Shown here: in pieces, positions 56,171 through 63,924 of the stretch
How positions within the stretch are numbered: position 1 is the first letter of the stretch
Layout of the letters: the number at the start of each line of letters is the position of its first letter
Assembly (NCBI GenBank): GCA_036768485.1
Contig: JAVLUZ010000338.1
Coordinates: 62,001-126,000, forward strand
Direction: 5' to 3'
Length of the DNA: 64,000 nucleotides
Source: Mermis nigrescens
Lineage: Eukaryota > Nematoda > Enoplea > Mermithida > Mermithidae
Translations under genes and position numbers: made by a program
Notes under the pieces: generated by a model
Seen by the model: the letters and a program-made list of their open reading frames with translations, nothing else
What the model was told of the DNA's origin: nothing
The model's database searches: none

Positions 56171-59100
56171 GCACGCAATGTATGTCTCTTCTTGTATTGA
56201 TAATCCAGTTAATGACTCAATCAGCACTAGTGTAATTAATTTATCTAAAGATCCCTTAATCTTATATCAAGGCACAAAACTAGGAGAAGTTCGCCTACTA
56301 GCTGAACCTACTTTTTCGCAAAATGTGTCGACCATTAAAAAAGGTAATTCTCAAGCCAAATCCGAAAATAAGATTATAAATGAAATACCTGGAAACCCTA
56401 GCTTGGATCCCAAAAAGGCTAGTAAATTGCTCGAACTTTTAAATAAATATTCATATTTATTTGTTGTAGACGATAAGGATCTGGGAAAAACTCATCTCAT
56501 ATCTCATAATATTGATACCGGTGATGCTAAACCTTTTAAACAGCAACCTTACAGAGTACCCTATAAACAAAGAGAAATTATCGACAATGAAATTAAGAAA
56601 ATGCTTGATAATAAAATCATCTCTTATTCGCATAGTCCCTGGGCCAGTCCCATTGTAATGGTCCCAAAGAAAACAGGAGGATTTCGGTTTTGCGTAGATT
56701 ATCGGAAACTCAATAGTTTAACAAAAAGAGATAATTATCCCTTGCCCCGTATTGATGACATTTTGGATACTCTGAATGAAAGCGCCTATTTTACGACTTT
56801 AGACCAAGCCTGGGGTTATTGGCAAATCCCAGTGAGTGAAAATGATAAGGAGAAGACGGCCTTTATCACTTACAACGGTCTCTATCATTTTAATGTTCTC
56901 CCTTTTGGCTTATGTAATGCCCCAGGAACCTTCCAACGTCTCATGGACCTTCTTCTCTCAGGCTTGCAATGGGACATATGTTTAGTTTATCTTGATGATA
57001 TACTGATTTTTAGTAGAACATTTGAGCAACACCTAGAGCGTATATCTCTCATATTTGATAAATTATCTCAAGCTGGTTTAAAATTAAGGCTTGAAAAATG
57101 TAAATTCGCAAAACATGAGACCTCATATCTTGGGTATATAATTTCGTCAGCTGGTATAAATCCCGATCCGTTAAAAATAAGAGCTGTAGAGAATTTTGTA
57201 GTTCCAAACTCTACGGAAAATGTAAAAAGCTTTCTCGGATTAGCTGGTTACTATAGACGCTTTATACCTAATTTTGCATGTGTTGCGGAACCTCTGTACG
57301 CTTTGTTGCGCAAAAATGTCAAATTTTCATGGAATAAAAGTTGTGAGATCGCATTCATCACTTTAAAAAAATTGCTCACTACTGCTCCAGTTTTAATTTA
57401 TCCCGATTATTCTAAGCCTTTTATAATTCACACAGATGCATCTGGTAAAGGATTAGGTGCTATTCTCTCGCAGGAAGTTGATGGGAAGGATCACCCTATT
57501 GCATACATTAGCCGAAAATTGAAACTCGCAGAACAAAATTATCCCGTTTTTGAGTTAGAAGCCTTGGCTGTAGTCTGGGCGGCTAAGCAGTTCCGTACAT
57601 ATCTATTTCAACAGAAAGTTATCATTGTTACTGATCATGCTGCTTTACAGTATATCCTCAAAAAGCCTAACCCTTCCCCAAGAATTTCTCGATGGGGCCT
57701 TGCTCTACAGGAGTATGAACTTGAAATTCGTCATCGTCCAGGTAAAAATCACGGAAATGTTGATGCTCTCTCAAGAATTTTTGTGAGCTCAGTTGTGAAA
57801 ATGAAAGAAATCAATCTCTCCTATGATAATCTAGTGGAAAATCAAAAAGATGATACTTTCTGTTCTACTATGATTAAATTTTTAGTGAGCGGTGAGCTAC
57901 CTGAAAATGACCAAGAAACTCGTCGTATTTTGCATACTCACAATAATTTTGCGTTTTTGGATAATCTCTTATTTTACATTGGACCGCCAAGTCGGAAGGA
58001 TCCGGTTGAACTCATGGTCATCCCACCTGCATTGCGACCCCAAATTTTACACATGTTTCATGATGACATGTTCTCTGGTCATTTTGGCGTTAAGCGTTCC
58101 TACAACCGTATTCGTGAAAGATTTTACTGGCCTAATTGCTATAAAGATGTGAAAGAGCATTGTAATTTGTGTGAAAAATGTTTAAGCCGTAAATCACCAT
58201 CTAAACCAATACGGGCATCTTTGGTTCCCATCCCTGTGAATGGACCGTTTGATAGAGTTGCTACTGACGTTCTAGGTCCCCTACCGTTAATGCAATATGG
58301 AAATAAATATATTATAGTTTTTACTGATTATCTCACAAAATATTGTATGACTGCTTGCCTACCTCAAGCCACGGCGGAGCATACCGCTCAAGCATTTCTC
58401 CTCAAAGTTATTTTAATTCACGGATCCCCTAGACAACTTTTGTCAGATCAAGGAACAAATTTTTTGTCAAATGTCATAACCTCAATTTGTAAATTTTGTA
58501 ACATTGATAAAGTAAATACGACCCCTTACCACCCCCAAACCGATGGTCTTACTGAAAGATTCAATAAAACTCTAGCTAATACTTTATCAATGTATGTTAA
58601 TGATAATCACAATAATTGGGATGAATTTTTACCCTATGCAACGTTCGCATATAATAGTTCTGTTCATGACTCGACGGGATATAGCCCATTTTTCCTCTTA
58701 TATGGCCGAGAAGTGAAATTTCCCATTGAAGCAGCCATAAGCATGAAAATCAGCCGCTATTCTATTGATTTAGATGATTATATCTCCCATTTCTATAAAT
58801 TTATGAATAAGGCTTGGGAAAATGCTCGTATAAATATTCAAAATGCTCAGATCGCTCAAAAATTTTATTATGACCGTAAATCTCATGATGTTGAAATATT
58901 TGTTGGGGACACTGTGTATAAACATAACCCCACACTTAAACCTGGCCAATGTCGCAAGTTTGCTCACTTTTGGGAAGGGCCATACACTGTTGAGGCAATT
59001 AAATATCCCAATGTTTTTATTAGAAACTCGAAAAATCACGTAGAACGAATTCACGTTAATCGGATTAAAAAAGTTCGAAAAATGGACAAAAAAATTGATT

Positions 59101-59213
59101 CAGTTGCAACTTTAGATGATTCAAAAGGTCAAAAATCAGATCTAGCACCCAACGTCCCAATTAAACAGACTCACCCTTACAATTTAAGACCTAGAATTCA
59201 AAACGAAAATTAA
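56055..59213 (+). CDS. Pol of E2: reverse transcriptase, RNase H, integrase
   Basis: RT shows FCVDYRKLNSLTKRDNYPLP, FTTLDQAWGYWQIP, LPFGLCNAPGTF and the catalytic YLDD at 56988-56999. RNase H has HTDASGKGLGAIL, ELEALAVVWA and TDHAAL. Integrase has an H..CNLCEKC zinc region (about 58075-58175), core residues in VATDVLGP, LLSDQGTNF and the Glu of TDGLTERF, and a C-terminal GPY module (FWEGPYTVEAIKYPN). All catalytic residues seen are intact over about 1000 codons. The ORF overlaps the protease frame by about 115 bases and is +1 relative to it; real homology begins near 56145. It ends TAA at 59211-59213. Confidence 0.9.
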   Translation, partial: NVKLLSLHDRCFLFISVLVNHMVILIISFFEPNATCMRKHAMYVSSCIDNPVNDSISTSVINLSKDPLILYQGTKLGEVRLLAEPTFSQNVSTIKKGNSQAKSENKIINEIPGNPSLDPKKASKLLELLNKYSYLFVVDDKDLGKTHLISHNIDTGDAKPFKQQPYRVPYKQREIIDNEIKKMLDNKIISYSHSPWASPIVMVPKKTGGFRFCVDYRKLNSLTKRDNYPLPRIDDILDTLNESAYFTTLDQAWGYWQIPVSENDKEKTAFITYNGLYHFNVLPFGLCNAPGTFQRLMDLLLSGLQWDICLVYLDDILIFSRTFEQHLERISLIFDKLSQAGLKLRLEKCKFAKHETSYLGYIISSAGINPDPLKIRAVENFVVPNSTENVKSFLGLAGYYRRFIPNFACVAEPLYALLRKNVKFSWNKSCEIAFITLKKLLTTAPVLIYPDYSKPFIIHTDASGKGLGAILSQEVDGKDHPIAYISRKLKLAEQNYPVFELEALAVVWAAKQFRTYLFQQKVIIVTDHAALQYILKKPNPSPRISRWGLALQEYELEIRHRPGKNHGNVDALSRIFVSSVVKMKEINLSYDNLVENQKDDTFCSTMIKFLVSGELPENDQETRRILHTHNNFAFLDNLLFYIGPPSRKDPVELMVIPPALRPQILHMFHDDMFSGHFGVKRSYNRIRERFYWPNCYKDVKEHCNLCEKCLSRKSPSKPIRASLVPIPVNGPFDRVATDVLGPLPLMQYGNKYIIVFTDYLTKYCMTACLPQATAEHTAQAFLLKVILIHGSPRQLLSDQGTNFLSNVITSICKFCNIDKVNTTPYHPQTDGLTERFNKTLANTLSMYVNDNHNNWDEFLPYATFAYNSSVHDSTGYSPFFLLYGREVKFPIEAAISMKISRYSIDLDDYISHFYKFMNKAWENARINIQNAQIAQKFYYDRKSHDVEIFVGDTVYKHNPTLKPGQCRKFAHFWEGPYTVEAIKYPNVFIRNSKNHVERIHVNRIKKVRKMDKKIDSVATLDDSKGQKSDLAPNVPIKQTHPYNLRPRIQNEN
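56141..56146 (+). promoter_or_regulatory. Candidate +1 shift site TTT CGA between protease and RT
   Basis: In the protease frame the codons are TTT CGA. A +1 slip of TTT onto TTC would enter the Pol frame exactly where the conserved linker continues. UUU followed by a CGN codon is the type of site used for +1 shifting in influenza PA-X. The older element E1 reads through the same place without a shift (TTTTTCACCC), so a single-base lesion in E2 is equally possible. Confidence 0.3.
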
Positions 59214-59267
59214 TCTATATTGTATATTCATAATATTAATTGATATTTACTTTTAAAATTATTTATC

Positions 59268-59281
59268 CCTGCTATTTTTAG
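59268..59281 (+). promoter_or_regulatory. Candidate splice acceptor for the 3' ORF of E2
   Basis: A pyrimidine-rich CCCTGCTATTTTTAG ends at 59281, and the 3' ORF frame is open from exactly the next base, 59282. The TAG itself is the upstream in-frame stop. This is how env genes of errantivirus-like elements are expressed, from a spliced RNA. Confidence 0.5.
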
Positions 59282-60439
59282 ACAACACCAAGTCAAACCC
59301 CTACGCCGAATGATGACTCGCTTCAAGAGAAAACCCCATCAGAAAATAGTCACAACTGGAAACGAGCCAAACCCAGAAAGGAGGCGATGCCTTCTGTTCT
59401 CGTAGATCAATGGATGCATCATTTGCATCGATGCCCCCTCGATGCGCGATTATTCCCAGTGCCTGGAAAAATCCCAGTGGATTTAGCGTGCGAGATGCTT
59501 CGGAAAGACCCCCATGTGTCGAATGTACTTGGTGTCTACACCATGGATTTCTACGCTCGTGATGCTGACACCTCGGCTGAAAAAAATGAGTCTACCCCTG
59601 ATAACGAGAAACCCTTCTGCTATATGGTGGCCATTGTTCGTCCCGATGGCTATGGCTGCAGCTTCAATATCGATCGGCTAGGTGGTGTCCCACGTCAATT
59701 GCGACTGTTGTTATTCGACCCCAACATTGAATATATCGGCTATGATTTCTCTAGCGGCTTAGCGAATATCGATCAGAATTTCAAAGGGCGCACAGTCGAC
59801 ATCGATATTTTTTCCACAGTGCGTTTTATCGATGAGTACGACGTCTTGCCCGGCATCTTTAGCAAGGTCGGCCCCAATCTTTCGAAGGTGGCCACACAAT
59901 TGTTCCAATGCGAAGACACCGTCGTCCGTCTAATTGGTGGAGAAGATCACACCATTTCGTCCATCTACTATGCTCTTCTGGTGCTCGATATATGCGCATA
60001 TCTCGAGTTGCATTATGATAAGCTAACCGCCGTTGCCAGCAAAATCGATGGTATCCGTCTTTTTCCCTTGAAAAATCCGCGTATTTGGCGTCAACCCGAT
60101 ATGATCGCGGGTCCAAGTGGAGCTCCACCACCGCCGCAGCAGCAAATTGTGCAAAAGCCACTAATTGAGCCGGTAAACAACCCACTTCGTTCGGCAGATG
60201 AGCATCGATTTGCGATCCTGATCAAGGAGATGGTGCAATCGTTCAACATGCGTTTTCGAAATTACCGTCAGTCGTTTTGGACGGTAGGATACAAAGAGTT
60301 CTTCCAAGGCTGGCGTGGTGAGATGTTGAGCGCGTTCCCTGGTCACCCCTACAAAATCAGTAAGCGGGAGAGAAGGATGTGCAAGGCGTTGATGTTGCGC
60401 GTTGAATCGAAGGGCATCTTCAAATCTACTGGTCAATGA
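59282..60439 (+). CDS. Extra 3' ORF of E2, exonuclease-fold-like, in the usual env position
   Basis: The frame runs from the splice acceptor through the first ATG at 59387 (350 residues from there) to TGA at 60437-60439. There is no signal peptide, membrane segment or Cys pairing, so it is not an envelope. Residues about 45-215 follow the pattern of a DEDD 3'-5' exonuclease/RNase H fold: LGVYTMDF as strand 1, FNIDRLGGVPRQLRLLLFDPNIEYIGYD, VDIDIFSTV, NLSKVATQLF, and a YYALLVLDICAYLELHYDKL segment like the motif III helix. The first motif keeps D but lacks E and the second Asp seems replaced, so it may be inactive. A Pro/Gln-rich linker and a basic C-terminal domain follow. A sampled line here is 53% GC against 40% in pol, suggesting capture from elsewhere. 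Fold call is tentative; the ORF is solid. Confidence 0.55.
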   Translation, partial: TTPSQTPTPNDDSLQEKTPSENSHNWKRAKPRKEAMPSVLVDQWMHHLHRCPLDARLFPVPGKIPVDLACEMLRKDPHVSNVLGVYTMDFYARDADTSAEKNESTPDNEKPFCYMVAIVRPDGYGCSFNIDRLGGVPRQLRLLLFDPNIEYIGYDFSSGLANIDQNFKGRTVDIDIFSTVRFIDEYDVLPGIFSKVGPNLSKVATQLFQCEDTVVRLIGGEDHTISSIYYALLVLDICAYLELHYDKLTAVASKIDGIRLFPLKNPRIWRQPDMIAGPSGAPPPPQQQIVQKPLIEPVNNPLRSADEHRFAILIKEMVQSFNMRFRNYRQSFWTVGYKEFFQGWRGEMLSAFPGHPYKISKRERRMCKALMLRVESKGIFKSTGQ

Positions 60440-60810
60440 TTCTGATTTTTTTGGGCCTGAGCTTTTATGTTAGGGTTTTTTCAAGGGCGCCCATACTAAG
60501 TACATCGTATTTATATTTGTTGTTACGCTACATACATTTATGCTTGAACGTAAAGTCTGGCTAAAGTGATTTGCTTAAAATTTATATAAAATTATTTAAA
60601 ATATCCCAATTCTCAGTTAATGGATTTGATTTTTGATTTTTCCCTCTGAATGTGCATGAAAACGAAAAGTTTACACCTCAAATCAGGTTTAATTTCCGGA
60701 TCAATGTGCGATTCATAATATTTCATCCCTGGAATGATTTCTAAACGTCTTCTCTAGGATAAATCCCAAATGTCTACATTAAATAGGTACCCCAGCGGCT
60801 TTGTTTTAAT
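60440..60810. other. 3' untranslated region of E2
   Basis: About 370 bases between the extra ORF and the polypurine tract; no feature seen. Confidence 0.5.
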
Positions 60811-60820
60811 GCGTGGAGAA
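60811..60820 (+). other. Candidate polypurine tract of E2
   Basis: GCGTGGAGAA abuts the 3' LTR start at 60821. It is short but in the obligatory position. Confidence 0.45.
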
Positions 60821-61309
60821 TGTAATGAAGCTAAATTTGCTTAATTCGTATTTTAGTCATCAACGTATTTTGAATTCCTTCGCATACTTTTAGACCACCA
60901 GCTTGATCTCTAAAAACTTATATTCTTGGAATTTCAGTCGAAACATTCCTTAGAATCATGAGAATTAATTTGTCGTGTTAATGTCCAAGTTTTTAGGTCA
61001 TTTCGGAGATCTCTATCTTTCATTCGTTTAGTTTGAATTACCACTGCGCATGACTATCCCAGGAACCGTTCAGCTATCCCACGCATGTATCCCAGAATCG
61101 CTAAGTTCCAGAGATTCCTTTAATATCTATTTAGCAATATATAAGTTCGCTGCATATTTATTATATTCAGTGCATAATCTGTTTTGCGCTCATTGTGTAC
61201 TCCCTACTTATCGTATTACGGGCGCCCGAAACGTCACCTTGCACTATTTAGCTTTCCAATATTCATTACTCATATTAAACCTGAACCGGCCAACAACTTT
61301 TTCATTACA
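60821..61309 (+). repeat. 3' LTR of E2, with ATTAAA poly(A) signal
   Basis: 489 bp, TGTAATGAAGC...ATTACA, identical by eye to the 5' LTR except at position 7. ATTAAA at 61274-61279 lies about 30 bases before the LTR end and is a plausible polyadenylation signal. Confidence 0.95.
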
Positions 61310-61366
61310 ACAGGAAAACTCAATGGATTAACATAATCAGGTTTTATGATTCTTTGGAGCAGGCCT

Positions 61367-61801
61367 TCATCCTCTGTCTGTAACTTCAGAATTCATTTGA
61401 TTTTGGCTTATTTCACCACAATTTTTGATCAAAATATTATTTGTTGGCCTATAATTATCCAAAAAATGAACATTTCTCCATCGTTTTCCTGGGGAAACAG
61501 TGTTTTGGAGCTGACTTGGTTGGGATCCTGGGCTTTGCAGACATGAGTTAGCCCCCAGACTCTGCATTCTAGGTTCTCTTTCTCTGTTATCTACATTATA
61601 CAAACTCTGTCTTGCATTATTTGAGTGATTATAATAGTTACAATTATTTATATTATTTGATGTGTTCCTGTGCTGTCCATCGCTTCTAATACTATTATTT
61701 AAATTATGATTTAGACTACTGTTCAAGCAGCCATAATTATTGCTATAATTATCATTATTACTAAAATTACAGTAAAAACTGCTGCAATTTTGTGAACACA
61801 T
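61367..61801 (-). other. Asn-rich minus-strand frame, unidentified
   Basis: A 144-codon minus-strand frame is unusually rich in Asn, Ser and Tyr (for example NNDNYSNNYGCLNSSLN), with a more ordinary C-terminal third (SPGKRWRNVHF, LIKNCGEISQNQMNS). It lies just outside the 3' LTR on the strand of the possible split gene at 49820-51043, so it may be an upstream exon or leader of that gene or a retroelement gag tail. Low complexity makes coding status uncertain. From 61802 to 62050 nothing is recognised. Confidence 0.25.
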
Positions 61802-62050
61802 AAACGGTGGGTGAAAACCGCCACAACACCAACATTAAATCCTATTTTGGCATTGACGTGTTGCCAACAGTCTGAAATAGCACATTTTGGGTGTGTGATT
61901 GGTCCATCAGCAGATTTTGCACCGACGCATGTTGTGAGTTATAACGCTGTTTCCTGCATCCTGAGACGATCGTTTATATTCTATACATCTTAGACACATT
62001 TGTACAGTAAAATATGTACGCCCTGAATTTGTTTCAAAACAATCTTTTTC

Positions 62051-62215
62051 CTAAACGGTTCTTTGACAATAAAAACATAATTGAATCATGAGAGGAAACA
62101 TTGGCCGTTCTAAGTTTTGCCCACAAAGAGCTATTGGCAGTCTAATCGACCTGCCATACGGCTTCCTTTCCTCATCACTAAAAGGATATTTCTTAATTTC
62201 ATGCACTTCCTCCAT
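62051..62215 (-). CDS. Small Polinton ORF with a CxxC pair
   Basis: The minus-strand ATG at 62213-62215 lies about 40 bases downstream of the minus TATA motif. The 54-residue product contains KPYGRSIRLPIALCG and PLMIQLCFYCQR and ends TAG at 62051-62053. It matches the decayed gene at 7770-8160, which continues past this point with a second CxxC pair, so this copy is probably C-terminally truncated. It is transcribed away from the packaging ATPase. Possibly zinc-binding; function unknown. Confidence 0.5.
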   Translation of the reverse strand: MEEVHEIKKYPFSDEERKPYGRSIRLPIALCGQNLERPMFPLMIQLCFYCQRTV

Positions 62216-62250
62216 CTTCGAAAGGATTCCTAATATTTGGGAACGCTACT

Positions 62251-62279
62251 CATATTTATAGACTTAGTTTATAAATATT
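62251..62279. promoter_or_regulatory. Compact divergent promoter of the Polinton segment
   Basis: The minus strand reads AAGTCTATAAATATG (62251-62265) and the plus strand TTTATAAATATT (62268-62279). The two TATA cores are only a few bases apart and point at the small ORF (minus) and the ATPase (plus, ATG at 62301). Confidence 0.55.
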
Positions 62280-62300
62280 AAAACAAATTACAAAAAGTAA

Positions 62301-62957
62301 ATGCAATCATTAAAAATGCTTCTTGAGCATCCTTTCACGTGTATAGTTTCTGGACCAACAAAGTCTGGGAAGACATCCTTCATTCAACAAATAATTCAAA
62401 ATAGAGAAAGGCTCATAAATACTAAAATATCAAAAATTTGGTGGTGTTTTACAGAGAATCAACCACTCTACCAAAAAGTAAAAAACGTCACATTTGTAGA
62501 AGGTTTTCCAGATTTTAATTGTATTAAGCAATATAGTCCAACACCACAGTTAGTGGTGTTGGATGATTTAATGCAAGAAAGCAAAGGCAAGCCACAGTTA
62601 ATTCAGCTCTTCACTCGTGGTTGTCATCATTGGAATGTCAGCCTTATTCATGTTGTCCACAATTTATTTTTCGATGGTCTTCGAACTTCGCGAGTGAATT
62701 CAGATTATATAGTGCTGCTTAAAAATCCAAGTGATAAACTGCAAGCACAGGTTTTAGCACGCCAGCTTTATCCTTCAAATTCAAAATGTTTCTTAGAAGC
62801 CTTTATTGATGCAACTAGTCAGCCCCATGGTTACCTTTTGATCGATTTGACACAAAATGCTAATGATCTATATAGGCTAAAAACAGACATTTTCAGTACC
62901 CATCCAACTGTTTATATCCCAAAATCTATAAATAATAATAATGCAAGAGATAATTGA
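62301..62957 (+). CDS. Polinton packaging ATPase (A32/FtsK-HerA type)
   Basis: The 218-residue product opens LEHPFTCIVSGPTKSGKTSF, with a Walker A motif GPTKSGKT at 18-25 and a Walker B LVVLDD at 84-89. A sensor-like HHWNVSLIHVVHNLF stretch and a C-terminal PHGYLLIDL block typical of the Polinton and adintovirus family follow. Length is normal for the family. The enzyme powers DNA entry into preformed capsids. No stop or frameshift is seen. It starts 22 bases after the plus-strand TATA core and is followed after 6 bases by the next ORF. Confidence 0.85.
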   Translation: MQSLKMLLEHPFTCIVSGPTKSGKTSFIQQIIQNRERLINTKISKIWWCFTENQPLYQKVKNVTFVEGFPDFNCIKQYSPTPQLVVLDDLMQESKGKPQLIQLFTRGCHHWNVSLIHVVHNLFFDGLRTSRVNSDYIVLLKNPSDKLQAQVLARQLYPSNSKCFLEAFIDATSQPHGYLLIDLTQNANDLYRLKTDIFSTHPTVYIPKSINNNNARDN

Positions 62958-62963
62958 AAAGAA

Positions 62964-63314
62964 ATGGCTCCAAATTGTCTCAAACGCAACATTGGCTGCT
63001 TACATTTATTAAATACAGCTAAGCAAGCTCAGAGGGATGCTATTATAAATACGGCTAGTAAGGATCAAATTTTATGTGTTTGTGACTGTGCGCGTAATTT
63101 TTTGAAGGGTAATATTCCATTTTCCGATCAAGAGATTCGAAAATTACTACGATATCAAAAGCAAATAAGGTACTTGGGTAATAATAAAAAGGCATCAACA
63201 AAGGAAAGGAAAAACGTCATCATTCAAAACGGTGGTTTTTTACCCTTCTTACTTACTCCGATTCTTTCAGTAGTTGGTAGTTTGATAGCAGATGCAATAA
63301 TTGGGAAAAAATGA
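62964..63314 (+). CDS. Conserved small Polinton protein with hydrophobic C-terminus
   Basis: A 116-residue product: a basic, cysteine-containing N-terminal half (ILCVCDCARNFLKGNIPFS), a lysine-rich middle (KKASTKERKNVI) and a Gly/hydrophobic C-terminus (GGFLPFLLTPILSVVGSLIADAI). This pattern is common between the ATPase and capsid genes of animal Polintons, where its role is poorly known; a membrane-active or core-protein role has been suggested for similar adintovirus proteins. The ORF is intact and ends TGA at 63312-63314, overlapping the ATG of the next gene. Confidence 0.6.
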   Translation: MAPNCLKRNIGCLHLLNTAKQAQRDAIINTASKDQILCVCDCARNFLKGNIPFSDQEIRKLLRYQKQIRYLGNNKKASTKERKNVIIQNGGFLPFLLTPILSVVGSLIADAIIGKK

Positions 63315-63884
63315 AGCATACTGAAAAAAACGATTCTCGTCCCAGCTGATATAACTGAGCGTTCTAAGCCAATAGACGCAGTGTTTAATTCACTGAACAA
63401 TGAAATGGAAAAGATTCTCAAGTGCAAAAATATACCAAGTGATATAAAATTAGTCAAATATAATCAAGTTTTACAGACATTTAGTAGATTACAAGAGAAG
63501 AGACGGCAACCTTATGAATTGAATATAGTAGAAAATACAAGCGAGGGAGTCAGTGATGACAAAATATTGGCAGATATTCCTAAAACGCATTTGCAAGTTG
63601 CAGAAAGATTTCTAAATGATATGCGCAAAAATCCTAATATTGAAATAGAGTCCAATGGTGAACTGGTAATTAACGGACAAAAGATTTATGGCTCTAATGT
63701 TGTTGATTTGGTGCATCAGTTTTCTTGAGACCAAAGAATTAGTGGACTTCCAGGTACAAAAGAGTTGTCAGTCATACTTGATTGTTCCAATATACCTCTT
63801 AAAAACGTTGGCAATAAAAAACTTAGACACTCTTTTGCAACAGCACAGACTGATGCAAATTTCAATTGGGATGAAAGTCTATAA
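63311..63884 (+). pseudogene. Conserved Polinton ORF, broken twice
   Basis: The ATG at 63311 (overlapping the upstream stop, ATGA) is out of frame with the conserved body; the offset is one base and an A7 run at 63324-63330 lies between them. The body (about 63327-63728) has the KTILVPADI start, a coiled region (LNNEMEKILKC) and the NGELVINGQKIYGSNVVDLV block. An in-frame TGA at 63726-63728 then interrupts it, while the same frame stays open to TAA at 63882-63884 with the family's terminal PLKNVGNKKLR block. Similar ORFs precede capsid genes in many Polintons; the function is unknown. Confidence 0.6.
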
Positions 63885-63890
63885 ATATCA
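63874..63890 (+). promoter_or_regulatory. TATA motif before the last Polinton gene
   Basis: AAAGTCTATAAATATCA overlaps the stop codon of the upstream gene and ends 34 bases before the ATG at 63925. Confidence 0.5.
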
Positions 63891-63924
63891 ATTAATACAT
63901 TATAAAATCAGAAGAATTATTAAA

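Larger units (their letters stand above)
51044..61313 (+). mobile_element. Young Ty3/gypsy-type LTR element E2 with gag-env-pro-pol order and an extra 3' ORF
   Basis: The element spans 51048-61309, flanked by the target duplication ACAG (51044-51047 and 61310-61313). Its two 489-bp LTRs begin TGTAAT and end ATTACA and differ at only one position by eye. Between them lie a Gag plus glycoprotein ORF (52050-55130), an anchor plus protease ORF (55061-56170), an RT/RNase H/integrase ORF (56055-59213) and a separate ORF (59282-60439). Domain order RT-RNase H-integrase and the GPY module mark it as Ty3/gypsy. Near-identical LTRs imply a very recent insertion. Confidence 0.95.
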
